A DNA stretch of 23,527 nucleotides from Actinomycetota bacterium. Lineage in GTDB: Bacteria > Actinomycetota > Thermoleophilia > Solirubrobacterales > Solirubrobacteraceae. The position numbers and the translations under genes are program-made. The notes beneath the pieces are model-generated. The model was not told the DNA's origin, ran no database searches, and saw only the letters and a list, made by a program, of their open reading frames with translations. Positions 6,365 through 13,186 of the stretch are shown in pieces. The DNA lies in the NCBI GenBank assembly GCA_009699615.1, contig WLNV01000003.1:1-23527 (forward strand), written 5' to 3'. Within the stretch, counting starts at the first letter, position 1; every line of letters begins with the position of its first letter.

Positions 6365-7066
6365 ATGCGTTCTCTTGCGGCGGTTTGCTGTCTGTCACTT
6401 TTAGCGGTCGCGCTGCTCGCTGGCTCAGCGCAGGCTCGCACCGTCAAGGGCTGCAAGATCAAGCATCACACCGTCTGCCATCACAAGAACTTGAACGGTC
6501 AGGATCTGCGCGGCGCTGTGTTGCATCACAGCGTGCTCCATCACATCAACCTGCGCAAAGCAAACCTGCGCGGAGCTGATCTCCGCTACGCCGACCTGCG
6601 CGAAGCTGACGCACGCGGAGCTGATCTGCGCGGAGCGAACCTCAAGGGCGCGAAGCTGCACAACTACACCGCACCAAAGAAAAAGAGCTCGGCCGCGCAA
6701 AAGGTGGTCTGTGAATGCGGCCACTGGGAATACGCGAACTTTGACGGGGCGAACATGGCAGAGACGGCCAATATGGGCGCGAGGATGGAATACGCGACCT
6801 TCAGGTACACGACCTTTGAGGGCGCAATGTTTACCTTCGCGGTCCTGGACCACGCGGATTTTACCGGCGCGACCCTGATTGATACGGACCTGGGCTGGGC
6901 GAGCATGAACTACACGAACCTGACCTCCGCGAAGCTGATCGGCTCGGAGCTGGGCCACGCGGACCTGACCGGCGCGACCCTGACCGGCACGACCCTGGGC
7001 GGCTCGACCGGCTGTTCCACAGTCAAGCCCACCGGAATCCTCAACGGCCTAGGCTGCGCCAACTAG
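6365..7066 (+). CDS. Secreted pentapeptide-repeat protein 2
   Basis: 233 aa. It has the family signal peptide (1-24, SAQA) and N-terminal module (GCKIKHHTVCHHK, then DLRGAVLHHSVLHHINL and ADLRY units), and the linker HNYTAPKKKSS. The second domain begins with VCECGHWEY and is the most divergent of the five. Many pentapeptides carry Phe or Met at the centre instead of Leu (ANFDG, ATFRY, TTFEG, ADFTG), so the helix core is packed differently. The cap ends TGCSTVKPTG...GLGCAN, shared with proteins 3 and 4. Its upstream region (from about 6300) resembles those of genes 1 and 5. It is the first of three pentapeptide genes in a row; each has its own TANNNT box, so they need not form an operon. Function unknown. 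Confidence 0.87.
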   Translation: MRSLAAVCCLSLLAVALLAGSAQARTVKGCKIKHHTVCHHKNLNGQDLRGAVLHHSVLHHINLRKANLRGADLRYADLREADARGADLRGANLKGAKLHNYTAPKKKSSAAQKVVCECGHWEYANFDGANMAETANMGARMEYATFRYTTFEGAMFTFAVLDHADFTGATLIDTDLGWASMNYTNLTSAKLIGSELGHADLTGATLTGTTLGGSTGCSTVKPTGILNGLGCAN

Positions 7067-7121
7067 CACCAACCCCGCAACACCCCTAGCCGCTACCTGC
7101 GCACCTGCCCGGCGGATTTCG

Positions 7122-7127
7122 TATCTT
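7122..7127 (+). promoter_or_regulatory. -10 box of a leaderless promoter (pentapeptide gene 3)
   Basis: TATCTT ends 6 nt before ATG 7134, within a 67-bp intergenic region that is nearly identical to 7881-7947. Confidence 0.5.
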
Positions 7128-7133
7128 TCCGCA

Positions 7134-7880
7134 ATGCGTTCTTTTCCGAAGGTCTTCTGTCTGTCGCTTCTATCGGTCGCGCTGCTCGCTGGCTCAGCTC
7201 AGGCGCGCACCGTCAAGAGCTGCGTAATCAAGCATCACACCAGCTGCCATCACAAAGACCTGCACGGCAAGGATCTCCGCGGCGCCGTGTTGCATCACAG
7301 CGTGCTCCATCACATCAACCTGCGTAAAGCGAACCTGCGCGGAGCCGACCTGCGCTACGCCGACCTGCGCAAGGCCGACCTGCGGGGAGCCGACCTGCGC
7401 GGAGCGAACCTCAAAGGCGCAAAACTTCACTACTACACAGCACCAAAGAAGAAGGGCGCGCGCACATCACAAACCCCTGCCTGCGCACCGGACTGTCGGG
7501 GCGCGAACCTGACCGGCGCGAACCTGACCGGCGCGATCCTGACCAACGCGAACCTGATCGGCGCGAACCTGATCGGCGCGAACCTGACCCGCGCGACCCT
7601 GACCGGCGCGAACCTGTTCGGCGCGAACCTGATCGGCGCGGACCTGACCGGCGCGAACCTGATCGGCGCGACCCTGACCCGCGCGAACCTGAAGGGCGCG
7701 AACCTGTACGGCGCAAACCTGACCGGCGCGACCCTGACCGGCGCAAACCTGTTCGGCGCGAACCTGTTCGGCGCGAACCTGATCGGCACGACCCTGACCG
7801 GCGCGATCCTGACCAACGCGACGGGCTGCTCCGCAGTTTCACCCGCCGGAGCCCTCAACGGCCTAGGCTGCGCCAGCTAG
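7134..7880 (+). CDS. Secreted pentapeptide-repeat protein 3
   Basis: 248 aa. The family signal peptide (1-24) and constant N-terminal module (SCVIKHHTSCHHK, then LHHSVLHHINL and ADLRY units) are followed by the linker YYTAPKKKGA and CAPDC. The second domain (about 122-230) is an almost perfect run of five-residue units of the form A(N/T/I)L(T/I/F)(G/N), which predicts a long regular beta-helix. The cap is TGCS...GLGCAS. At the DNA level the domain is a 15-bp tandem array, so the antisense frames are also open; those are artefacts. The start ATG 7134 follows TATCTT with a 6-nt gap and no SD. The regularity suggests recent expansion of the repeat. Function unknown; a DNA-mimic role like that of Qnr/MfpA is unlikely for a secreted protein. 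Confidence 0.88.
   Translation: MRSFPKVFCLSLLSVALLAGSAQARTVKSCVIKHHTSCHHKDLHGKDLRGAVLHHSVLHHINLRKANLRGADLRYADLRKADLRGADLRGANLKGAKLHYYTAPKKKGARTSQTPACAPDCRGANLTGANLTGAILTNANLIGANLIGANLTRATLTGANLFGANLIGADLTGANLIGATLTRANLKGANLYGANLTGATLTGANLFGANLFGANLIGTTLTGAILTNATGCSAVSPAGALNGLGCAS
7501..7820 (+). repeat. 15-bp tandem repeat array inside pentapeptide gene 3
   Basis: GGCGCGAACCTGACC-like units repeat at 15-bp intervals with changes mostly in the fourth and fifth codons of each unit. This is a likely site of copy-number change by slippage or recombination. Confidence 0.8.
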
Positions 7881-7935
7881 CACCAACCCCGCAACACCCC
7901 AAGCCGCTACCTGCGCACCTGCCCGGCGGGTTTCG

Positions 7936-7941
7936 TATCTT
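7936..7941 (+). promoter_or_regulatory. -10 box of a leaderless promoter (pentapeptide gene 4)
   Basis: TATCTT ends 6 nt before ATG 7948, in the second copy of the 67-bp intergenic region. Confidence 0.5.
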
Positions 7942-7947
7942 TCCGTG

Positions 7948-8757
7948 ATGCGTTCTCTTCTGCGGGTTCTAGTTGTTGCTGTGTCGGCGTGCCTTTTGTT
8001 GTCGGGGGTGGCACAGGCGCGCACCGTCAAAGGCTGCGTGATCAAGCATCACACCGTCTGCCATCACAAGGTCCTGCACCATGCAGATCTGCACGGTGTG
8101 AGCCTTCACCACGCGGTCCTCCACCACGTAAACCTGCACCACGCGAACCTGCGCGGAGCTGATCTACATGGAGCCGACCTACGCGAAGCTGACCTGCACG
8201 GAGCCGACCTGCAGGGAGCGAACCTCAAAGGCGCGAAGCTTCATCGCTACACAGCACCAAAAAAGAAGGGCGCCAACACATCAGCGACCCCGGGCTGCTC
8301 ACCGAACTGCCAAGGCGCGAACCTATACGGCGCGAACCTGATTTACGCCGATATGAGCTACGCAAACCTGGCCGCCGCGACTCTGACCAACGCCCGCTTG
8401 ATGTATGCGAACCTAACCGGCTCGGCCGTGTCGAATTCAACCCTCACCAATGCGAACGCTAGCTACGCGAATCTTAACTACGCGACCGTGAGCTGGGCGG
8501 CCCTGAACGGCACGAACCTGAGTTACGCGAACATAATTCGAAGCAACATGACTGGCTCAAACCTGTCCGGTGCAAACCTCAGCTACGCCAACCTGACCGG
8601 CGCGACCCTGAGCAGCGGCAACATGACCAACGCGATAATGGTCAACGCGACTGTCAACGGCACAGTTATGGATGGCATGTTTGGCTGGGGCGGCGCGATT
8701 GGCTGTGGATCGGTCTACCCCGCAGGAGCTCTAGACGGGCGCGGCTGCGCGAACTAG
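7948..8757 (+). CDS. Secreted pentapeptide-repeat protein 4
   Basis: 269 aa. The signal peptide differs from the others (MRSLLRVLVVAVSACLLLSG, ending VAQA), but the mature N-terminus GCVIKHHTVCHHK is conserved. The first helix is His-rich (HHADL, LHHAVL, LHHVNL, LHHANL units), followed by the linker HRYTAPKKKGA and CSPNC. The second domain is less regular, with many Asn, Tyr and Met residues (YANL, NMTGS, YADM), and the cap reads GCGSVYPAGALDGRGCAN. ATG 7948 is preferred over the adjacent in-frame GTG 7945 because all paralogs start MRS at this distance from the TANNNT box. The upstream 67 bp copy the gap before gene 3, so genes 3 and 4 probably arose by tandem duplication. Function unknown; metal binding by the His rows is a guess. 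Confidence 0.87.
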   Translation: MRSLLRVLVVAVSACLLLSGVAQARTVKGCVIKHHTVCHHKVLHHADLHGVSLHHAVLHHVNLHHANLRGADLHGADLREADLHGADLQGANLKGAKLHRYTAPKKKGANTSATPGCSPNCQGANLYGANLIYADMSYANLAAATLTNARLMYANLTGSAVSNSTLTNANASYANLNYATVSWAALNGTNLSYANIIRSNMTGSNLSGANLSYANLTGATLSSGNMTNAIMVNATVNGTVMDGMFGWGGAIGCGSVYPAGALDGRGCAN

Positions 8758-8788
8758 CAGCAACTCCGCAACTAGCGCGCCGGTGAAG

Positions 8789-8804
8789 ACGACTTTCTAG
8801 TCGT
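8789..8804. terminator. Possible hairpin between convergent genes
   Basis: ACGACT-TTCT-AGTCGT is a perfect 6-bp stem with a 4-nt loop, in the gap between pentapeptide gene 4 and the convergent exonuclease gene. No T run follows on either strand. Confidence 0.3.
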
Positions 8805-8827
8805 AGCAACGATCATCTTCGTCACAG

Positions 8828-9445
8828 TCACCGTTGGCGCCGGCCGCGAACGTACCCGGTCGAGTAGCTGAGATCAGGCTGAATCTCTCCCCACCGCCGG
8901 CCAACCTTCTCCAGCGCTTCGTCAATCGATCCTGCGCCGAGGGCGGTCGCCGCCATTATCGCCAGTTTCCCGCAGGCGGCAGCATCTGAAGCGGCGTGAT
9001 GATGGTCGAGCTCTATCTCAAAGAGCTCGCAGACGATTGGGAGCGAAACGCTTTTGAGATCTGGCCAAGCTTTCTTAGCGAGCACGGCGGAACACGTATA
9101 CGGCATCGGCTGACTGGGCTCAAATCCAGCTCGGTCGAATTCAGCACGGATCACGCCCATGTCGAAACTCGCGTTGTGTGCGACGAGTGGAACGTTGGGA
9201 AACGCTTGAACTATCTGCTCCCAGGCGTCGATGAACCGCGGGGCAGCTCGCACATCCTCGGGGCGTATCCCATGAATGAAAGTGTTGTATGGCTCCCATT
9301 CACTTTCAGGAATCTGAGGGTCAATCAGCGTGTAAGCAACCGTTTGGCCCTCTCCCCCCTCAAACAGCACCGCTCCGACGGCACAAGCGCTACCGCGACC
9401 AGCTGCCGCCGTCTCGAAGTCAATTGCTAGGAAGGCGTCACCCAC
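8828..9445 (-). CDS. DnaQ-like DEDDh 3'-5' exonuclease
   Basis: 205 aa, about the size of a stand-alone RNase T/DnaQ-type exonuclease domain. The four acidic metal ligands and the histidine are visible: D9 and E11 in AIDFET (ExoI), D95 in AHNASFD (ExoII), and H149 with D154 in HHHAASDA (ExoIII, HxxxxD). An active two-metal 3'-5' exonuclease is therefore expected. It lacks polymerase, clamp-binding or BRCT regions. The start is GTG 9445; a TAGGGT box ends 7 nt upstream, so it may also be leaderless. It is the only leftward gene among the rightward secreted-protein cassettes, between att copies 4 and 5, and the only nucleic-acid enzyme in the array. Whether it serves DNA repair, RNA processing or the mobility of the array cannot be told. 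Confidence 0.85.
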   Translation of the reverse strand: MGDAFLAIDFETAAAGRGSACAVGAVLFEGGEGQTVAYTLIDPQIPESEWEPYNTFIHGIRPEDVRAAPRFIDAWEQIVQAFPNVPLVAHNASFDMGVIRAEFDRAGFEPSQPMPYTCSAVLAKKAWPDLKSVSLPIVCELFEIELDHHHAASDAAACGKLAIMAATALGAGSIDEALEKVGRRWGEIQPDLSYSTGYVRGRRQR

Positions 9446-9556
9446 GACCTAGACCCTACCCCTGGGGGCGCAGTTCCAACGCTGGCACCTCAGGCGATCA
9501 GTGGCCGATCAGCGCGACGCAGACTTAACCAGTTCGAGGTCGGCGCGCGGTCCAAG

Positions 9557-9573
9557 GTGTACCAGAGGTGTAC
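9557..9573 (+). repeat. 11-bp-spaced direct repeat pair (GTGTACC type), left of copy 5
   Basis: GTGTACCAGAGGTGTAC is identical to the pair right of copy 3 and lies 64 bp before the core. The same arm at both ends would fit copies 3 and 5 as the two ends of one element. Confidence 0.55.
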
Positions 9574-9637
9574 GGCGCACTAGGAAACCGGCGGTGAGTC
9601 AGTATCTGCGCGGCCTAAGTGCCCATCCTCCCACCGT

Positions 9638-9678
9638 CTTGTAAACAGGGGGTCAGGGGTTCGAATCCCCTCTCCGGC
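9638..9678 (+). repeat. att core, copy 5 (tRNA-Thr 3' half); right-flank class C
   Basis: The 41 bp are identical to the tRNA 3' half. Two more bases to the left (GT) also match the tRNA. The right flank TCTACGT, and the following sequence GACGGCA-GCC further on, match copy 2. Confidence 0.9.
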
Positions 9679-9718
9679 TCTACGTCTACGCGAATCTGAC
9701 ACCCCAGAATCGGGGGGG

Positions 9719-9737
9719 GTCAGCAAAGTGTCAGCAA
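9719..9737 (+). repeat. 11-bp-spaced direct repeat pair, right of copy 5
   Basis: GTCAGCAA at 9719 and again at 9730, an exact 8-bp repeat with a 3-bp spacer, 40 bp after the core. Confidence 0.55.
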
Positions 9738-9800
9738 TCGGATCGCGACGGCAGGCCAGTGCGCGATGACGCATCTGACGCACGCTGTGCCCGAATCACC

Positions 9801-9806
9801 TAGGGT
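9801..9806 (+). promoter_or_regulatory. -10 box of a leaderless promoter (pentapeptide gene 5)
   Basis: TAGGGT ends 5 nt before ATG 9812; no SD is visible. Confidence 0.45.
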
Positions 9807-9811
9807 GCCCA

Positions 9812-10582
9812 ATGCGGTCATTCTCAAAGGTCTTTGCTCTGTCACTTCTAACGGCCGCGTTTCTCGCTGGTTCAGCGCAGGCCCGCACCGTCAAAGGCTG
9901 CGTGATCAAGCACCACACCACCTGCCATCACAAGGAGCTGCACGGTCAGGACCTGCATGGTGAGAACCTTCACCACGCCAACCTGCATCACGCAGATCTG
10001 CACGGCGTGAGCCTTCACCACGCGGTCCTCCACCACGTAAACCTGCATCACGCGAACCTGCGCGGAGCTGATCTGCATGGAGCGGACCTGCGGGAAGCTG
10101 ACCTGCACGGAGCCGACCTGCGGGGAGCGGACCTCAGAGGCGCGAAGCTTCATCACTACACAGCACCGAAGAAGAGCGGCGCGCACCCGTCGTGCTGTGC
10201 GCCACCTGCATGCATCTCAAAGTGCCACGACGGCGCCGACCTGCGCTACGCGAACCTGTCCAACTCGGATCTGTCCGACGCGACCATGAAGTCCGCGAAT
10301 ATGGGCGGCGCGAACCTGTACGGAGCGAACCTGACCAACGCAAACATGTGGAACGCGCAGATGAACCTCACGAACCTGAGCTACGCGAACATGTACGGAG
10401 CGAACCTGAACTACGCCCACCTGCTGTGGGCGACCCTGACCAACGCGAACCTGACCAACGCGAACTTGACCTTCGCGGATCTGAGCGGGACCTATTTCTA
10501 CAACACTACCTGTCAAAACGGCATGGTCACGCTGCCGTCAACAAACACGGCGGGCGTACTCGCAACCTGTCCCGCCTACTAG
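9812..10582 (+). CDS. Secreted pentapeptide-repeat protein 5
   Basis: 256 aa. The signal peptide covers residues 1-24 (SAQA). The mature start GCVIKHHTTCHHK leads into the most His-rich first helix of the family: eight HH pairs up to the linker HHYTAPKKSGA, most of them in successive LHHxx units. The linker is Cys-rich (CCAPPACISKC). The second domain has YANL, TNANL and NMxx units, and the cap (TCQNG...ATCPAY) matches protein 1, not the nearer proteins 2-4. It thus combines an N-terminal module resembling protein 4 with a C-terminal cap of the protein 1 type, consistent with recombination between cassettes or with its equivalent place after a class C att core. Function unknown. Confidence 0.87.
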   Translation: MRSFSKVFALSLLTAAFLAGSAQARTVKGCVIKHHTTCHHKELHGQDLHGENLHHANLHHADLHGVSLHHAVLHHVNLHHANLRGADLHGADLREADLHGADLRGADLRGAKLHHYTAPKKSGAHPSCCAPPACISKCHDGADLRYANLSNSDLSDATMKSANMGGANLYGANLTNANMWNAQMNLTNLSYANMYGANLNYAHLLWATLTNANLTNANLTFADLSGTYFYNTTCQNGMVTLPSTNTAGVLATCPAY

Positions 10583-10613
10583 CACCAACCCCGCAGGTGC
10601 CCGACGCTCCAAA

Positions 10614-10632
10614 GTGGTGACGGGGTGGTAAC
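10614..10632 (+). repeat. 11-bp-spaced direct repeat pair, left of copy 6
   Basis: GTGGTGAC (10614-10621) and GTGGTAAC (10625-10632) lie 97 bp before the core. The second half equals the second half of the pair at 3311-3329. Confidence 0.5.
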
Positions 10633-10729
10633 AGCGGGTCGGCTAGAGGCGGTAGCGCCACCTGACCGACCACCCCGAAAGCCATATAACTGCTACGAAT
10701 CAGAGACGACGCTGAGTCCCGTTTAGGGC

Positions 10730-10770
10730 CTTGTAAACAGGGGGCCAGGGGTTCGAATGCCCTCTCCGGC
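10730..10770 (+). repeat. att core, copy 6 (tRNA-Thr 3' half); right-flank class A
   Basis: A 41-bp copy with two substitutions (GGCCAGG for GGTCAGG, GAATGCCC for GAATCCCC) that would break T-arm pairing. The right flank starts TTCGGGC as at copies 0 and 3, but the similarity soon ends. It separates the repeat-protein cassettes from the catabolic cluster. Confidence 0.85.
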
Positions 10771-10827
10771 TTCGGGCTATCCGTTACGAGATCAGGAAGC
10801 CGTCGAGCGGTGAGCTGGTCTTCTTGG

Positions 10828-12225
10828 CTACGAGCCAGCGCTCATCCGCGCGACCTTCTTGCCTGGATTTAGCATCCCTCCCGGGTCAAAATCCCGCTTG
10901 ATGCGCTCATGCAGGTCAAGGGCCGCCGGGTCCCACTGGCGCTCAAGTTGACCCGCTTTGAGGTACCCGACACCGTGCTCGCCGGTGATGCTTCCGCCTA
11001 GGGCTATCGCTAGGTCGAAGAGTTGCTGGGAAGCCTGTTCCGCCCTCGCCATCATCGCCTCGTCGTCTGGATCGACAAGGAAACTCGCGTGCATGTTGCC
11101 GTCGCCAGCATGCCCCCACGAACAAGCCTGAAGGTCAGCGGCGCGCCCGATCGCCACTACCTCGTCCACAGCCTCTGCCAGCCGATCAGGAGGAACAACG
11201 ATGTCCTCTGAGACCTTTCCTCCCCTGACCGCCGCGACCACATTTCCAACGCCATCTCGCCATCGCCATAGCTCGGCAGCTGACGGCGAGTCCATCGCGA
11301 TGGCACGGGAAGAAACCAACTCACGCAATTCCAATGTGCTGTCGGCAACTTGATCTGCCGAACCGTCTAGCTCCGACACCAGCGCGAACCTTGCAGTGGC
11401 TGGCACATCGCCCGGGTAAGACCCCTTGAGCAATTCGAGAGTCGTTGCATCGAGATAGTCGAGTGCAGCCGGTTGAGTTCCTGAAGCGATGATGTCTCTT
11501 ACCGACTCAGTCGCCGCGCTCGTATCGGCAAAGAACATCACGAGCGGCACGATCGCCTCCGGGGCCGGGAGTAGGCGGAGGGTTACCTCGGTGATCAGCG
11601 CCAGCGTCCCCTCCGAGCCAACGATCAGGCTCTTGATGTCGTAGCCGCCCACATCTTTTCGCTGAGCACCCCCGACCCTGATGATCTCGCCTGGCGCCAC
11701 GACCGCTTCTAGGCCAGTCACCCACGCGCCCGTTCCCCCGTATTTGAAGGCGTGAGGGCCACCGGCGTTGGTTGCTGTGTTACCACCAATCTGCGATTGC
11801 TCGGCGGCCCCGGGGTCCGGAGGGAAAAGCAACCCGTTCTCTCTTGCCAACCGTTTGACGGTGTGAGTCGTGACGCCAGCGCCAACCGTTAGTCGCCATT
11901 GGTCTGGCGAGAACTCGACCACTTGGTTGAGGCGTTCAAGACAGACAACAACCCCGCCACCGACCGGGACAGCACCGCCCGCGAGGCCGGTCCCGCCGCC
12001 GCGCGGGACGAGTGGAACCCCCCGATCGCAGCTCCATTCGACGAGCCGCCTCACTTCCTCTGAGCTCCCCGGGAAGGCGACGGCGTCCGGCTCCCCGCGC
12101 AGCCCTCGCGACGCTGTCCCATCTGTCTCGTAGGCGCGACAGTCACGCCCCACGAGGACGTGCTCAGCTCCGACGAGCGATTCGAGTTCAGCCTTGATCG
12201 ACGCCAACTGCGACTTCAGGGTCAC
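10828..12225 (-). CDS. GlcD-like FAD-dependent 2-hydroxyacid oxidase/dehydrogenase
   Basis: 465 aa, the usual length of the FAD-linked oxidase family with GlcD, D-lactate and D-2-hydroxyglutarate dehydrogenases. The FAD-binding PCMH domain occupies about 45-220, with PRGGGTGLAGGA (74-85), GGNTATNAGG (147-156) and VGSEGTLALITE (202-213). The C-terminal catalytic cap has HAGDGNMH (372-379) and GSITGEHGVG (411-420). Expected reaction: oxidation of a D-2-hydroxyacid to the 2-oxoacid with electrons passed to a quinone or a partner protein. No GlcE/GlcF partners are present. It is the last gene of the leftward cluster. The GTG start overlaps the stop of the upstream gene by 4 nt (GTGA), with AGGGGAG upstream as SD. 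The substrate cannot be set from sequence. Confidence 0.88.
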   Translation of the reverse strand: MTLKSQLASIKAELESLVGAEHVLVGRDCRAYETDGTASRGLRGEPDAVAFPGSSEEVRRLVEWSCDRGVPLVPRGGGTGLAGGAVPVGGGVVVCLERLNQVVEFSPDQWRLTVGAGVTTHTVKRLARENGLLFPPDPGAAEQSQIGGNTATNAGGPHAFKYGGTGAWVTGLEAVVAPGEIIRVGGAQRKDVGGYDIKSLIVGSEGTLALITEVTLRLLPAPEAIVPLVMFFADTSAATESVRDIIASGTQPAALDYLDATTLELLKGSYPGDVPATARFALVSELDGSADQVADSTLELRELVSSRAIAMDSPSAAELWRWRDGVGNVVAAVRGGKVSEDIVVPPDRLAEAVDEVVAIGRAADLQACSWGHAGDGNMHASFLVDPDDEAMMARAEQASQQLFDLAIALGGSITGEHGVGYLKAGQLERQWDPAALDLHERIKRDFDPGGMLNPGKKVARMSAGS

Positions 12226-13097
12226 GCTTGTTCTCCCCTGGCATCCAGAAGTCCCTGGACCAAAGTCAATGCCAGTTCGGCGCCTGCGATCACGTCCCCA
12301 CCAAGGACCTGATCGCGGAGGCTAAACGACTCGAATTCGACCGACGTCGCGCCGGCGTACCCAACTTCGTCGAGGGCGCGGAAGAATTCGCTCCAGTCAG
12401 TGCCCCCCTCTCCCGGGAGTAGGAAGCAAAAATCCTCGCCCTCTACCCCGGGCTTACCAAACGCATCCTTCAGGTGGACGTGAGCTATGCGCGAACCCCA
12501 TCTGCGAACCACCTCAGCGACGTCGTCTCCGCTGACTGCAAAGTGGCTCGGATCGATATTCAGTGCGAGCGTCTCACGACCGACATCACTGACGAGCGCT
12601 TCCGCAGTAGCGGCGTTCCACGCGAGCGTTCCCCAGCATGGCTCGAGAGCGACCCGGACACCGGTTCCTTCCGCATGATCGACAATCCGCCGGAGAGCGT
12701 TGAGAGCGAGCGTCCATGCGTCGTCGTGTGGGATTGAGCTGCCGACTTCTAAGGCGCCATCAACCCACTGGTTGGGGCCAGTAACCACGCCAATTGAGGG
12801 GATCCCCGCAGTGGCAGCCGCGTCAACCGCGGCCTCGGTGCGGTCCACGCGCTCCTCCCAGACCGCAGCCTCATCTGTCACAAAATCCTCGTGGACCATC
12901 AGCTGGGGGACTTCGAGCCCAGCGCCCTGAGCGAGCGAGACGAGATCCACCAGGACAGACGCGTCCTGAACTAGGGGATCAAATTGCTCCATCGTCCAGT
13001 CAATCGCCGTGTAGCCGAGCTCGGCGAGGCGCCCCACAAGCACAGGCGGCTCGATCTCTCCGACGTCGGCAGCTACGTAGCCGATAGCGCGATTCAT
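12222..13097 (-). CDS. Sugar phosphate isomerase/epimerase-like TIM barrel protein
   Basis: 291 aa, xylose-isomerase-like TIM barrel (the AP endonuclease 2 fold family that includes IolE, IolI, hydroxypyruvate isomerase and tagatose epimerases). The metal ligand set is visible: E152 in VALEPCW, D182 and H185 in NIDPSHF, H208 in HVHLKD, and E254 in SVEFES. These enzymes isomerise or epimerise 2-keto or hydroxyketo compounds through an enediol. The ATG start has no strong SD. An 89-bp gap separates it from the upstream ThDP gene, and it overlaps the FAD oxidase by 4 nt, so the last two genes are translationally coupled. Together with the ThDP enzyme and the MocA-type dehydrogenase it loosely recalls inositol-type pathways, but no protein here is a convincing IolD or IolG. 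Confidence 0.82.
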   Translation of the reverse strand: MNRAIGYVAADVGEIEPPVLVGRLAELGYTAIDWTMEQFDPLVQDASVLVDLVSLAQGAGLEVPQLMVHEDFVTDEAAVWEERVDRTEAAVDAAATAGIPSIGVVTGPNQWVDGALEVGSSIPHDDAWTLALNALRRIVDHAEGTGVRVALEPCWGTLAWNAATAEALVSDVGRETLALNIDPSHFAVSGDDVAEVVRRWGSRIAHVHLKDAFGKPGVEGEDFCFLLPGEGGTDWSEFFRALDEVGYAGATSVEFESFSLRDQVLGGDVIAGAELALTLVQGLLDARGEQA

Positions 13098-13186
13098 CGG
13101 CGGCTCGATGGTGACCGCAGGCGCACGGGCGCAGACCCCGTCTCGTTAGCATCGGCGGGATTGAACCGCGCGATAAAGCTGGTCAC

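Noticed and set aside
7411..7858. Two overlapping leftward frames of about 140 aa (Arg-Ser-Gly-rich and Ala-Pro-Val-rich) opposite pentapeptide gene 3
   Set aside because: The 15-bp periodic DNA keeps several frames free of stops at once; the products are low-complexity shadows. The same holds for 3676-4365.
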